From positions 6,755 through 70,754 of the forward strand of contig DATAVK010000056.1 of the NCBI GenBank assembly GCA_036267755.1: a stretch of 64,000 bases of DNA, written 5' to 3'. Source of the DNA: DATAVK01 sp036267755. GTDB lineage: Bacteria > Actinomycetota > Actinomycetes > JAFAQI01. Numbering within the stretch: the first letter of the stretch is position 1; every line of letters begins with the position of its first letter. A program made the position numbers and the translations under genes. A model generated the notes under the pieces. It was not told the origin of the DNA. It was given only the letters and a program-made list of their open reading frames with translations, and searched no databases. Shown piece after piece: positions 8,706 through 17,985 of this stretch.

Positions 8706-9170
8706 CTACCGGTTGATGCGGGAGCGCGCGCTGCTCGAGCCGGCCAACGGTTCGAGAGTGCCGGCCTTGCCCAGGCCGATCGGTGGCATGTTGCCGTAGA
8801 TCGACTCGTACTCCCCGGCACGGACCAGGTAGGTCTCGTGCCAGATGCCACTGCGGTTGTCGTGCCCGACCCGGCGCCAGTAGTTGCGCATCGGCTGCAG
8901 GTGGGGGTCGGACTCGTCGCGCGCGAAGGCCTCGAGGTGCTCATAGGAACGCCAGTACTGCACGATGACCGGGAACCCGAACTCGTAGCCGAGCAGGCCT
9001 TTCTCCGGATGCTTCGAGAGGTACTTCAACATGTAACTCATCCCGCGCCGGCCGGCCACGTCATGCCACCAACGGATCGGGTGCCGCGGATCGGGACGGG
9101 TCCCGATCAAGAAGACGACGAAGTCGCCCTCGATGGTGGCGCTGTAGCGACCCTGCAACGGCTTGACCAT
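8706..9170 (-). CDS. DUF4188 domain protein
   Basis: A 154-aa protein of the DUF4188 family, recognised from FVVFLIGTR near the start, VIVQYWRSYEHLEAFARDE in the middle and GIWHETYLVRAGEYESIYG near the end. The fold is ferredoxin-like, similar to heme-binding or monooxygenase-type proteins; some relatives are called phenylacetaldoxime dehydratase-like, without proof. I chose the ATG at 9170 because homologues begin about ten residues before RYSATI. A TTG at 9206, just after the HIT-gene stop, is an alternative start. Confidence 0.85.
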   Translation of the reverse strand: MVKPLQGRYSATIEGDFVVFLIGTRPDPRHPIRWWHDVAGRRGMSYMLKYLSKHPEKGLLGYEFGFPVIVQYWRSYEHLEAFARDESDPHLQPMRNYWRRVGHDNRSGIWHETYLVRAGEYESIYGNMPPIGLGKAGTLEPLAGSSSARSRINR

Positions 9171-9212
9171 GCCGGCATCGTCCCGCTTTGCCTCGGTGCC
9201 CGGCAAGGCACG

Positions 9213-9749
9213 TCACGAACCGGGGTTGGTCCAGGCGTCGGCGACCAGCTGGCGGGTGTCGCGCAATAGTTGCGGCAGCACCTTGGTGTGCCCGACGACC
9301 GGCATGAAGTTGGTGTCACCACCCCAGCGGGGTACGACGTGTTGATGCAGGTGCTCGGCGATGCCGGCGCCGGCAACGCTGCCTTGGTTCATGCCGAGGT
9401 TGAACCCCTGTGCCCCGCTGGCCCGGCGGAGTGCCTGCATCGAGTGCTGGGTCAGCGTCGCGACCTCGACGGTCTCCTCCGCCGTGAGATCCGGGTAGTC
9501 GGCGACGTGCCGATACGGCACCGCCATCAGGTGCCCGGAGTTGTACGGGTAGAGGTTGAGGACGACGTACGCCGTGTCGCCCCGGTGGACGATCAGGCCG
9601 TCCTCGTCACTCATCGTCGGGATGGTGCAGAACGCGCAGCCGTCGCCCTTGCCCTCGCCCTGGATGTAGGCCATCCGCTCCGGCTTCCACAGCCGCTGCC
9701 AACCGTCGGGTACGCCGGCACCCCCCTGCGTCTCAGGCGACGACGTCAT
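9213..9749 (-). CDS. HIT-family Ap4A phosphorylase/hydrolase
   Basis: A 178-aa histidine-triad protein with His133-x-His135-x-His137 in HLHQHVVPRW. It has a CAFC pair (Cys38/Cys41) near the N-terminus, seen in the actinobacterial group containing Rv2613c, an Ap4A phosphorylase. Degrading Ap4A, a side product of aminoacyl-tRNA synthetases, fits its place directly after thrS, whose end it overlaps by 17 nt. Activity is inferred from family and position. Confidence 0.93.
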   Translation of the reverse strand: MTSSPETQGGAGVPDGWQRLWKPERMAYIQGEGKGDGCAFCTIPTMSDEDGLIVHRGDTAYVVLNLYPYNSGHLMAVPYRHVADYPDLTAEETVEVATLTQHSMQALRRASGAQGFNLGMNQGSVAGAGIAEHLHQHVVPRWGGDTNFMPVVGHTKVLPQLLRDTRQLVADAWTNPGS

Positions 9750-11742
9750 CGGGGTTCAAGGCGTCCGGCTCGACCTGGCGTGAGGCGATGTTGCGTGCGA
9801 TTTCGATGATCACGTCGTCGATCGGTACGCCGCGCCGCTCCACCCCGTTGCGATAGCGCAGGGATACGGCGTTTGCCTCGACGTCGCGCGGCCCGGCGAC
9901 CAGCATGAACGGCACCTTCTGCTGCTGCGCCCGCAGGATCTTCTTCTGCATCCGGTCGTCCGCCGTGTCGACCTCGACCCGGACCCCCTCACCGCGCAAC
10001 CGCTCCGCGACCAGCTCGAGGTACTCGTTGTTTTCCGAGCGGATCGGGATCCCCACCACCTGCACCGGCGCCAGCCAGGCCGGGAACGCGCCCGCGTAGT
10101 GCTCGGTGAGCACGCCGAAGAACCGCTCGATCGACCCGAACAGCGCGCGGTGGATCATCACCGGCATGTGACGCTCGCCGTCGGCTCCCTGGTACTCCAG
10201 CCCGAACCGCTTCGGCTGGTTGAAGTCGACCTGGATGGTCGACATCTGCCAGGTCCGGCCGATCGCGTCCTTGGCCTGCACCGAGATCTTGGGGCCGTAG
10301 TAGGCCGCGCCGCCCGGGTCGGGGACCAGCTCGAGGCCTGACTCGTCGGCGGCCCGCTGCAGCGCCGCGGTCGCCTCTTCCCAGTCGGCGTCCTCGCCCA
10401 TGAACTTCGGCGAGTCGTCCCGGGTCGACAGCTCGAGATAGAAGTCCGTCAGTCCGTAGTCGCGGAGCAGGTCGAGCACGAAGGTCAGCAACGACGTCAG
10501 CTCGCCGGCCATCTGCTCGCGGGTGCAGTAGATGTGCGAGTCGTCCATGGTCAGGCCGCGCACCCTGGTGAGCCCGTGCACGACCCCGGACTTCTCGAAC
10601 CGGTAGACCGTCCCGAACTCGAAGAGCCGCAGCGGCAGCTCGCGATACGAACGCCCGCGCGCCTTGAAGACCAGGTTGTGCATCGGGCAGTTCATCGCCT
10701 TGAGGTAGTACTCCGCGCCCTCGAGCTGCATCGGCGGGAACATTCCCTCCTCGAAGTACGGCAGGTGACCCGAGGTCTCGAACAGTCCGCGCTTGGAGAT
10801 GTGCGGGGTGTTGACGAAGGAGTAGCCGGCCGTTTCATGGCGGTGCCGCGAGTAGTCCTCCATGACCCGGCGTACGACGCCACCCTTCGGGTGGAACACC
10901 GCGAGCCCCGACCCCAGCTCGTCGGGGAAGGAGAACAGGTCGAGCTCGACGCCGAGCCGGCGGTGGTCGCGACGCTCCGCCTCGGCGAGCATCTCGACGT
11001 ACTCGTCCAGCTCCGCACCCGACGGCCAGGCGGTGCCGTAGACCCGCTGGAGTTGCGGGTTCTTCTCGCTCCCCCGCCAGTACGCCGCCGCAATCCGGGT
11101 CAGCTGGAAGCCGGCGTCGGGAATGATCGCCGTCGACGACACGTGCGGGCCCCGACACAGGTCCTTCCACGCCAGCGAGCCGTCCGGGCGGACGTTGTCG
11201 TAGATGGTGAGCTCGCTGCCACCGACCTCCGCGTCGGCACCCTCGGCCACCTCGGCCGCGGCGCCCTTGAGGCCGATCAGCTCCAGCTTGTACGGCTCGG
11301 CGGACAGCTCGTCGCGCGCCTCGTCATCGCTGACCACCCGGCGGACGAACCGCTGGTCCTCCGCGACGATCTCGCGCATCCGGGCCTCGATCCGCTCGAG
11401 GTCCTCCGGCGTGAACGCCGCGTCAACGTCGAAGTCGTAGTAGAAGCCGTTCTCGATCGGCGGCCCGATCCCTAGCCGGGCCGAGGGGAACAGCCCCTGC
11501 ACGGCCTGGGCGAGCACGTGGGCCGTCGAGTGGCGGAGTACGGCGAGGCCCTCCGGCGAGTCGAACGGCACCGATTCGAGCGCGTCGCCGTCCTCAGGGA
11601 CCCACGATAGGTCGTGCAGCGTGTCCTCGTTCGCCCGCACCACGATGCCACCGATGCCGGCCGAGGAGAACGCGTCGCCCGCCGTTGTCCCGGCAGGCAC
11701 AACGTGCGGCGAGCCGTCGAGGGTCAGGCGGATGTCAGGCAT
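9733..11742 (-). CDS. thrS: Threonyl-tRNA synthetase
   Basis: A class II synthetase of 669 aa. It has an N-terminal TGS domain (residues 1-60), the editing domain with HSTAH (His71, His75), the catalytic core with VRGLTMDDSHIY, and the C-terminal anticodon-binding domain (IPIRSENNEYLELVAERL). The ATG at 11742 gives a complete TGS domain. No T-box leader fits in the 37 nt before the next gene. It heads the thrS-HIT pair, as in mycobacteria. Confidence 0.98.
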   Translation of the reverse strand: MPDIRLTLDGSPHVVPAGTTAGDAFSSAGIGGIVVRANEDTLHDLSWVPEDGDALESVPFDSPEGLAVLRHSTAHVLAQAVQGLFPSARLGIGPPIENGFYYDFDVDAAFTPEDLERIEARMREIVAEDQRFVRRVVSDDEARDELSAEPYKLELIGLKGAAAEVAEGADAEVGGSELTIYDNVRPDGSLAWKDLCRGPHVSSTAIIPDAGFQLTRIAAAYWRGSEKNPQLQRVYGTAWPSGAELDEYVEMLAEAERRDHRRLGVELDLFSFPDELGSGLAVFHPKGGVVRRVMEDYSRHRHETAGYSFVNTPHISKRGLFETSGHLPYFEEGMFPPMQLEGAEYYLKAMNCPMHNLVFKARGRSYRELPLRLFEFGTVYRFEKSGVVHGLTRVRGLTMDDSHIYCTREQMAGELTSLLTFVLDLLRDYGLTDFYLELSTRDDSPKFMGEDADWEEATAALQRAADESGLELVPDPGGAAYYGPKISVQAKDAIGRTWQMSTIQVDFNQPKRFGLEYQGADGERHMPVMIHRALFGSIERFFGVLTEHYAGAFPAWLAPVQVVGIPIRSENNEYLELVAERLRGEGVRVEVDTADDRMQKKILRAQQQKVPFMLVAGPRDVEANAVSLRYRNGVERRGVPIDDVIIEIARNIASRQVEPDALNPDDVVA

Positions 11743-11779
11743 GCGCCGAGGCTATCCAGCCGCGGCAACCGCGAATCCG

Positions 11780-12034
11780 TCAGTCGGCAATCGTCGCGTC
11801 GTCGACCGGCGTACCAAGCAGGTAGATGACTGCTGGCGGCACCGAGCTGCGCGCCTCGGCCAGCGACGGGGCGACCAGCCGGTGCACGATCGCGATGTCG
11901 TCCGCCGCGGGATGGGTGAGCGAGAACGATGCCTGCCACCCAGCCGGGCACTTCTCGAACCGGACAGACAGCGACAGATCACCGTCAACCACAACGTCTT
12001 CGACGATGCCACCGGCCTCGAGACGCGTGAGCAC
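11780..12034 (-). CDS. Small hypothetical protein upstream of thrS
   Basis: An 84-aa protein from the GTG at 12034 (VLTRLEAGGIVED); an ATG at 12109 would add 25 less protein-like residues. It has no recognisable domain. Codon use looks coding in the downstream part, with alternating strand-like segments. It lies on the thrS strand 37 nt upstream, between thrS and tRNA-Val, and may be the first gene of the thrS transcript. Start and function are uncertain. Confidence 0.5.
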   Translation of the reverse strand: MLTRLEAGGIVEDVVVDGDLSLSVRFEKCPAGWQASFSLTHPAADDIAIVHRLVAPSLAEARSSVPPAVIYLLGTPVDDATIAD

Positions 12035-12118
12035 GTCGGAAGTGTTTCCTACTGAACCCGGCCGCGTCCGGTTTTCCCTTGCAACGTCACCCGGACGCCC
12101 GGATGACATGGGCGATAG

Positions 12119-12192
12119 TGGGCGATACAGGACTTGAACCTGTGACCTCTCGCGTGTGAAGCGAGCGCTCTAACCAACTGAGCTAATCGCCC
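12119..12192 (-). tRNA. tRNA-Val (anticodon CAC)
   Basis: A 74-nt cloverleaf on the minus strand. The acceptor stem GGGCGAT pairs with ATCGCCC, the D-arm contains TAGCTCAGTTGG, the anticodon loop is TTCACAC (CAC reads GTG), and the T-arm contains GGTTCAAGTCC. The discriminator is A and CCA is not encoded. Its 3' half is identical to that of the second tRNA-Val at 19257. Confidence 0.97.
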
Positions 12193-12307
12193 GTTCGACG
12201 GGCCCGTCAGCCTAGCGCCTGGAGAATCCTCGGCCACGACGTTAGGCGGGTCCCATGCGCGGGCATCTTCTAGGTAACCACCCTAACGACGGAGGACCTT
12301 GCCGACC

Positions 12308-12739
12308 ATGGACACCCCCTCGCAGCAGACGGTGAGCGCAGCCATCGATCTGCGTCTGCTGGTGACCGCTGGTCCCTCGCTGCCGCTTCGCGCGGACATC
12401 GAGTACACGTCTACCGATCCCTACGCGGTCCGGGTGACGTTCCACACCGGCATGGACGAGGTCGTCGCGTGGACCTTTGCCCGGTCCCTGCTGACCGACG
12501 GCATCAACGACCCGGTCGGGGAGGGTGACGTGCAGGTCTGGCCCTCGCGCACCGGCGGCATCCCGACGGTCTGCCTGTCGCTGTCCAGTCCCTCCGGTCG
12601 AGCGCTGTTCGAGGCTCCGCTCTCGGACCTGGTGGAGTTCCTCAACCGCACCTACGACAGCGTCCCCACCGGCCAGGAGAGCGAGTACGTCGATGTCGAC
12701 GCCGAGCTCGCGATGCTGCTCTGGACCAACCCCTCCTAG
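12308..12739 (+). CDS. ssgB: SsgA family sporulation/cell division regulator (SsgB-like)
   Basis: A 143-aa SsgA-like protein with the family landmarks DPYAVRVTFHTG, WTFARSLL, GDVQVWPS and CLSLSSPSGRALFEAP. SsgB recruits FtsZ to septum sites in Streptomyces, and one SsgB-type copy is conserved in many morphologically complex actinobacteria. GGAGGA at 12291-12296 supports the ATG at 12308. In Streptomyces ssgB lies in the same neighbourhood as thrS and pimA, which favours the SsgB subgroup; exact subgroup not proven. Confidence 0.88.
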   Translation: MDTPSQQTVSAAIDLRLLVTAGPSLPLRADIEYTSTDPYAVRVTFHTGMDEVVAWTFARSLLTDGINDPVGEGDVQVWPSRTGGIPTVCLSLSSPSGRALFEAPLSDLVEFLNRTYDSVPTGQESEYVDVDAELAMLLWTNPS

Positions 12740-12744
12740 CCCGC

Positions 12745-12789
12745 GGCTCCCTCACTCACGGCTCCCTCACTCAGGGCTCGCTAACTCGG
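12745..12789. repeat. Three tandem 15-bp repeats between ssgB and hutI
   Basis: Three adjacent 15-mers start GGCTC (12745, 12760, 12775). The first two differ only at the last base; the third has several changes. The third runs into the end of hutI and contains its TAG. It may have grown by slippage in the convergent gap. No function evident. Confidence 0.7.
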
Positions 12790-13944
12790 GATCAGGCCGC
12801 CCACCACAGTTGCGGTGACCGCTGGCGCGCCCAGGTGCGCCACCAGATCAGCCTCGTGGTCACTCGCCAGCACCACAAGATCGCCCCGGGCGCCGAGCCC
12901 GAGCTGACCCACGTCGTCCCGGCATAACGCCGCGGCTCCGCCGAGCGTCGCCGCGCGGAGCGCCTCATCCACCTCGAGCCCCATCCCGAGGCAGGCGAGC
13001 TGCACGGCGTACGGCATCGCCTCGCACCACGCCGTACCCGGATTGCAGTCCGTGGCGATCGCGAGGGTGCAGCCCGCGTCGCGGAGGACCTGACCGTGCC
13101 CCCAGCGGCCGTTGCGGGTGTAGAGCGAGGTCACGGGCACCAGCGCGGCGACGACCCCAGCGGCCGCCATCGCCGCGGCACTCGTGGGGGTGACGTAGTC
13201 CAGGTGGTCGGCGCTCGCGCAGCCCAGCTCGGCGGCGAGCTCCGCCGCCCCGCTCGCCGACAGCTGCTCCGCGTGCATCCGCAGGCCGAGACCGGCGGCC
13301 CTGGCCGCGGTGAGGATGGTTCGGGCCTCGGCGACGGAGAATGCCCCCTCGTCGCAGAAGACATCGCACCACCGGGCACCGTGGGCCACTGCGGCTGGAA
13401 GCTGTGCCACCACTTCGCGGACGTAGTCCGCCCGGTCGCGATCGGGGGGTACGACGTGCGCGCCGAGATAGGTAGTCGTGATCGTCGGCCCGGTCAGTGA
13501 GCCGGCGACGTCGAGCAGCCGCAGCTCGTCATCCGGTGTGAGGCCGTAGCCGCTCTTGACCTCCATCGTCGTGGTGCCAGATGCCACGGCAGTGTCGACC
13601 CGAGCCTGCGCCAGCGCGCCCAGCTGATCGGTGCCAGCCGCGCGGGTGGCGGTGACCGTCGACGTGATCCCACCCGGCTGGTACGACGCACCGGCGAGCC
13701 GGCCCACCACGTCGTCGCGGCGGCTCCCGGCCCAGACCAGGTGGGTGTGGGAGTCGACGAAGCCCGGCAGTACGGCGGCTCCCCCGGCGTCGAGCTCGGC
13801 CACGTCACCCAGCCCCGCGGGCAGGTCCCGGTCGGGCCCGACCCACCTCACCCGGCCGTCGCGGACCACGACCGCTGCGTCGGCGAGTCTGGGCTGCGCC
13901 CAGGTCGTCAGCCGACCGATCCGGCGGACGACGAGGTCGCTCAC
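12781..13944 (-). CDS. hutI: Imidazolonepropionase HutI
   Basis: HutI opens the imidazolone ring to N-formimino-L-glutamate, third step of histidine breakdown. The 387-aa amidohydrolase has the metal site HTH (66-68), then HAEQLS and, near the C-terminus, the metal Asp in ATDCNPGTAWCE. The GTG at 13944 overlaps the hutU stop (GTGA). It is last in the pabB-pabC-hutHUI run and converges on ssgB. Confidence 0.96.
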   Translation of the reverse strand: MSDLVVRRIGRLTTWAQPRLADAAVVVRDGRVRWVGPDRDLPAGLGDVAELDAGGAAVLPGFVDSHTHLVWAGSRRDDVVGRLAGASYQPGGITSTVTATRAAGTDQLGALAQARVDTAVASGTTTMEVKSGYGLTPDDELRLLDVAGSLTGPTITTTYLGAHVVPPDRDRADYVREVVAQLPAAVAHGARWCDVFCDEGAFSVAEARTILTAARAAGLGLRMHAEQLSASGAAELAAELGCASADHLDYVTPTSAAAMAAAGVVAALVPVTSLYTRNGRWGHGQVLRDAGCTLAIATDCNPGTAWCEAMPYAVQLACLGMGLEVDEALRAATLGGAAALCRDDVGQLGLGARGDLVVLASDHEADLVAHLGAPAVTATVVGGLIPS

Positions 13945-15623
13945 TCCTGCCAGGCGGGCGCGTGGGTCCCGGGCTCGAGCGGCATCCGGACCCCCACGTC
14001 GCGGGCCGTGTCGAGCGCGATCTCGTAGCCGGCGTCGGCGTGGCGGATCACGCCAGTCCCGGGGTCGTTGGTGAGCACCAGCTCGACCCGGCGCCGCGAC
14101 GACGGCGTGCCCTCGGCGACGACGACCTGGCCGGCGTGGATCGACTTGCCGATGCCGACGCCACCGCCGTGGTGGATCGACACCCACGACGCGCCGGACG
14201 CGGTGTTGAGCATCGCGTTGAGCAGCGGCCAGTCCGCGATGGCGTCCGACCCGTCACGCATGCTCTCGGTCTCGCGCTCCGGTGAGGCGACCGACCCGGA
14301 GTCGAGGTGGTCCCGACCGATCGCGACCGGCGCGGTGACGATGCCGCGGGCGACCAGGTCGTCGAAGGCCAGGCCGGCCACCTGCCGTTCGCCGTACCCG
14401 AGCCAGCAGATCCGGGACGGCAGGCCCTGGCCCTTGACCTTCTCCCGGGCGAAGCGCACCCAGCGCTGCAGCGGGTCGTCGTCGGGGAACGCCTTCAGCA
14501 CGGCGTCGTCGGTGGCCGCTAGGTCGGCGGGGTCACCGGACAGGCAGGCCCAGCGGAACGGCCCGGCGCCGCGCGCGAACAGCGGCCGGATGTAGGCGGG
14601 AACGAAACCGGGGTAGTCGAAGGCGTTCGTGACGCCTGCGTCCTGCGCCTGGCCCCGCAGCCCGTTGCCGTAGTCGAAGACGACCGCGCCCTTGCCCTGC
14701 AGGTCGAGCATGGCCTGGCAGTGCTGGGCCATGGCCTGCTGCGCCCGCTCGACGTACTCCGACGGCTTGGTACGACGGAGCTCGCCGGCTTCTTCGAACG
14801 TCATGCCGTTGGGCACGTAGCCGTGCAGCGCGTCGTGGGCGCTGGTCTGATCGGTGACGATGTCCGGGACGACGTCGCGGCGGACCAGGTCGGGGAAGAC
14901 GTCGGCGGCGTTCGCGACGACGGCGACCGACAGCGCCCGACCCTCGGCGGCTGCGGCCCTCACCCGGTCGAGGCCGTCATCCAGGGAGTCGGCGATCTCG
15001 TCGAGGTAGCCGTGGTCAAGCCGCCGCTGCGCCCGGGTGGCGTCGACCTCGATGCACAGCGCGGCGCCGCCGTTGCCGGTTACGGCGAGCGGCTGGGCGC
15101 CCCCCATGCCACCGAGACCGGCGGTGAGCACCCATCGGCCCGCGAGCGTCCCATCGAAGTGCTGCTTGCCCACCTCGGCGAACGTGGCGTAGGTGCCCTG
15201 GAGGATCCCTTGGGTGCCGATGTAGATCCACGACCCCGCGGTCATCTGGCCGTACATGGTCAGGCCCATGTCCTCGAGTTCACGGAAGTGCTCGGGGGTG
15301 GCCCACTTCGGCACCAGGTTGGAGTTCGCGATCAGTACCCGAGGCGCCATGTCGTGGGTACGCATGATGCCGACCGGCTTGCCGGACTGCACGAGGAGTG
15401 TGTCCTCGGGACCCATGGTCCGCAGCGACTCGACGATCGCGTCGAAGCTGCGCCAGTCGCGGGCGGCCCGGCCGGAACCGCCGTACACGACGAGATCGTC
15501 GGGGCGCTCCGCCACCTCCGGGTCGAGGTTGTTCTGCAACATCCGCAGGGCGCCCTCGGCGCCCCAGGTCGCGGCGGTCAGTTGGGTACCGCGCGGCGCG
15601 CGCACGGGTCGGGCTCCGTCCAT
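13941..15623 (-). CDS. hutU: Urocanate hydratase HutU
   Basis: HutU hydrates urocanate to imidazolonepropionate using tightly bound NAD+. The 560-aa protein shows MTAGSWIYIGTQGILQGTY and the NAD-site glycines in TAGLGGMGGAQPLAVTGNGG. FDYGNGLRGQA and SIHHGGGVGIGKSIHAGQ are further signatures. The ATG at 15623 (MDGARPVRAPRG) gives the family length. The open frame continues far upstream, but that stretch is antisense noise across hutH. It lies 14 nt after hutH. Confidence 0.97.
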   Translation of the reverse strand: MDGARPVRAPRGTQLTAATWGAEGALRMLQNNLDPEVAERPDDLVVYGGSGRAARDWRSFDAIVESLRTMGPEDTLLVQSGKPVGIMRTHDMAPRVLIANSNLVPKWATPEHFRELEDMGLTMYGQMTAGSWIYIGTQGILQGTYATFAEVGKQHFDGTLAGRWVLTAGLGGMGGAQPLAVTGNGGAALCIEVDATRAQRRLDHGYLDEIADSLDDGLDRVRAAAAEGRALSVAVVANAADVFPDLVRRDVVPDIVTDQTSAHDALHGYVPNGMTFEEAGELRRTKPSEYVERAQQAMAQHCQAMLDLQGKGAVVFDYGNGLRGQAQDAGVTNAFDYPGFVPAYIRPLFARGAGPFRWACLSGDPADLAATDDAVLKAFPDDDPLQRWVRFAREKVKGQGLPSRICWLGYGERQVAGLAFDDLVARGIVTAPVAIGRDHLDSGSVASPERETESMRDGSDAIADWPLLNAMLNTASGASWVSIHHGGGVGIGKSIHAGQVVVAEGTPSSRRRVELVLTNDPGTGVIRHADAGYEIALDTARDVGVRMPLEPGTHAPAWQE

Positions 15624-15637
15624 AGCCCGGAGCGTAG

Positions 15638-17173
15638 TCAGCCCAGCGCGCCTGTCACACCTTCGGCGGCGGCGAGCAGCGAGCCGTCCCGCACCCCCAC
15701 GACGGCGGCCTCGATCTCCGGGGCCAGGTGACGGTCCGGTCCGACCCCAGGCACCGTTCGCCGCAGCTCCCCGACCACCGCCGCGGCGGCCGGTCCGGGC
15801 TGTAGCGGCGACCGCAGGTCCAGCGCCCGGGCCGCGGTGAGCACCTCGATCGCCAGCACTCGCGTCAGGCCGTCGAGCGAGCGCCGCAGCTTGCGCGCCG
15901 CCGACCAGCCCATCGAGACGTGGTCCTCCTGCATCGCCGACGACGGGATGGAGTCGACGCTGGCGGGCGCGGCGAGCCGCTTGAGCTCGCTCACGATCCC
16001 CGCCTGGGTGTACTGCGCGATCATGTGGCCACTGTCGACGCCGGGCTCCCCGGCCAGGAACGGCGGCAGGCCGTGGGAACGGGCCCGGTCGAGCATCCGG
16101 TCGGTGCGCCGTTCCGAGATCGAGGCCAGGTCCGCGATCGCGATGGCCAGGAAGTCGAGCACGTAGGCGACCGGCGCGCCGTGGAAGTTGCCGTTGGACT
16201 CGACCCTGCCGTCCGGGAGGACGACCGGGTTGTCGATGGCAGAGGCCAGCTCGTACGACGCGACCCGCCGCGCGTGGTCCAGGGTGTCCCGGCAGGCGCC
16301 GGCGACCTGGGGTGCGCAGCGCAGCGAGTAGGCGTCCTGCACCCGGGTGTCCTCGGGGCCGGCGTGGGACGCGACGATCGGCGAGCCGCCGAGCAAGGTC
16401 CGCAGGTTGGCCGCGGAGACGGCTTGGCCGGGCTGCGGCCGCAGCGCCTGCAGGTCGGCGGCGAAGACCCGGTCGGTGCCCATCAACGCCTCGATGCTCA
16501 TCGCCGCAGCCAGGTCCGCGGTCGTGATGAGCCGAGCCAGGTCGGTGCAACCGAGGACCAGCATGCCGAGCATCCCGTCGGTGCCGTTGAGCATCGCGAG
16601 ACCCTCCTTCTCGGCGAGCGTCACCGGCTCCAGCGCAGCGGCTTCGAGCGCCTGGCCGGCGGGCACGAGTGCGCCGGAGCGACCGAGGACGTGGCCCTCA
16701 CCCATCAGCGCTAGAGCGCAGGCGGCGAGCGGCGCCAGGTCGCCACTGCAGCCGAGTGAGCCGTACTCCGGGACGACCGGCGTGAGGCCCGCGTTGAGCA
16801 GCCCGACCATCGCCTGTGCCGTCTGAGGCCTGGCACCGGTGCGTCCGGTCGCGAGGGTGTGCAGCCGGAGCAGCATCATCGCCCGGACCACCTCGCGCTC
16901 GACCGGGTCGCCGCTGCCCGCGGCGTGCGAGCGGACCAGCGAGCGCTGCAGGTCAGCGCGCCGGTCGAGCGGGATGTGCGTGGTGGCCAGCGCTCCGAAG
17001 CCGGTAGAGATCCCGTAGGCGGGCTGATCGGACGCCGCGAGGGCCTCGACATGTGCCCGGGACTCCGCCATCGCGGCGAGCGCCTCGTCGGAGAGGTGGA
17101 CGACCTCGTCGTGGCGGGCCACGGCGACGACGGCCTCCGCCGACAGCGGCTCTGGGCTGATGACCACAGTCAC
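15638..17173 (-). CDS. hutH: Histidine ammonia-lyase HutH (Cys-Ser-Gly MIO site)
   Basis: HutH removes ammonia from histidine to give urocanate. The MIO electrophile usually forms from Ala-Ser-Gly; here the site reads GSLGCSGDLAPLA with Cys142-Ser143-Gly144, a variant I also associate with actinobacterial HutH. A few residues on, where many homologues have His after APLA, this protein has Ala151. The length (511 aa) and the MLNGTDGMLG segment are typical. The GTG at 17173 overlaps the pabC stop (GTGA). Confidence 0.95.
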   Translation of the reverse strand: MTVVISPEPLSAEAVVAVARHDEVVHLSDEALAAMAESRAHVEALAASDQPAYGISTGFGALATTHIPLDRRADLQRSLVRSHAAGSGDPVEREVVRAMMLLRLHTLATGRTGARPQTAQAMVGLLNAGLTPVVPEYGSLGCSGDLAPLAACALALMGEGHVLGRSGALVPAGQALEAAALEPVTLAEKEGLAMLNGTDGMLGMLVLGCTDLARLITTADLAAAMSIEALMGTDRVFAADLQALRPQPGQAVSAANLRTLLGGSPIVASHAGPEDTRVQDAYSLRCAPQVAGACRDTLDHARRVASYELASAIDNPVVLPDGRVESNGNFHGAPVAYVLDFLAIAIADLASISERRTDRMLDRARSHGLPPFLAGEPGVDSGHMIAQYTQAGIVSELKRLAAPASVDSIPSSAMQEDHVSMGWSAARKLRRSLDGLTRVLAIEVLTAARALDLRSPLQPGPAAAAVVGELRRTVPGVGPDRHLAPEIEAAVVGVRDGSLLAAAEGVTGALG

Positions 17174-17985
17174 GGGTCGATCTCCTTGCTCCTGGTCGCG
17201 AAGACCTCGATGGCGCGGGTGGTGAGCGGCCCGGGAGCGGACGGCAGCGGCCCGCCGTCGACGGTCCGGATCGGCTGGACGTCACGAGTGCTGGAGGCCA
17301 GGAACGCCTCGTCGGCCTCGGCAAGTGCCGACACCGGCAGCGCCCGCTCGTCGACGTCACCGAGCCATTCGACGATCAGCTCGCGGGTGATTCCCGGCAG
17401 GCAGCCGCTGTCCAGCGGCGGCGTGACGATCCGACCACCGATCCCGACGAAGACGTTGCTGCCGGTTCCCTCGCACAGCTCGCCGCGAGTGTTGGCGAAG
17501 ATCGCCTCGCTGGCGCCGAGCTCGACCGCCCGGGCCAGTGCGACGACGTTCTCGGCGTACGACGTCGTCTTGATGCCAGCGGTGGCCGAGTGCTCGTTGC
17601 GGGTCCAGGGGACGACCGCGACGGCCGCAGTGGCGTCCCAGCCGTGCCACGGGACGGAGGCGACCAGCAGGCTGGGTGACGCGTCGCCTCGACCCGAGCC
17701 GTACGGCGCGGGACCGCCGGTGAGCGTGATCCGGAGCCGGCTGAGCCCGACCTGACCGGCCGTCACGGCGGCGACCCCGGCCCGGACCGCGGCCTCGTCG
17801 AACTGCAGCCCCAGGCCGGTCGCGGAGGTGCGGAGCCGGCGCAGGTGGCGACTCAGCGCGAAGACCTCGCCGTCGACGACCTTGCAGGTCTCGAAGACAC
17901 CGTCACCGACCACCAGGCCGTGGTCGTTCGCGCGGATGACCGCCGCGTCCTCGGCCACGAGCGACCCGTCGACCCACAGCGTCAT
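17170..17985 (-). CDS. pabC: Class IV aminotransferase, probable aminodeoxychorismate lyase
   Basis: A PLP enzyme of fold type IV, 271 aa, with the PLP lysine Lys139 in GIKTTSYAENV and the cofactor-binding segment ANTRGELCEGTGSNVFV. It probably converts 4-amino-4-deoxychorismate to 4-aminobenzoate for folate, because it overlaps the pabB stop by 4 nt (ATGA). Branched-chain or D-amino acid aminotransferase is an alternative within the fold. The ATG at 17985 fits the family start MTLWVDG. Confidence 0.88.
   Translation of the reverse strand: MTLWVDGSLVAEDAAVIRANDHGLVVGDGVFETCKVVDGEVFALSRHLRRLRTSATGLGLQFDEAAVRAGVAAVTAGQVGLSRLRITLTGGPAPYGSGRGDASPSLLVASVPWHGWDATAAVAVVPWTRNEHSATAGIKTTSYAENVVALARAVELGASEAIFANTRGELCEGTGSNVFVGIGGRIVTPPLDSGCLPGITRELIVEWLGDVDERALPVSALAEADEAFLASSTRDVQPIRTVDGGPLPSAPGPLTTRAIEVFATRSKEIDP

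Noticed and set aside
12241..12287. GTTAGG...CCTAAC repeat upstream of ssgB
   Set aside because: Only 6-bp arms separated by 35 nt; too weak to call a site.
13941..16550. Very long open frame joining hutU with upstream sequence
   Set aside because: The upstream part is Arg/Pro/Gly-rich antisense-type noise inside hutH; hutU has its own ATG at 15623.
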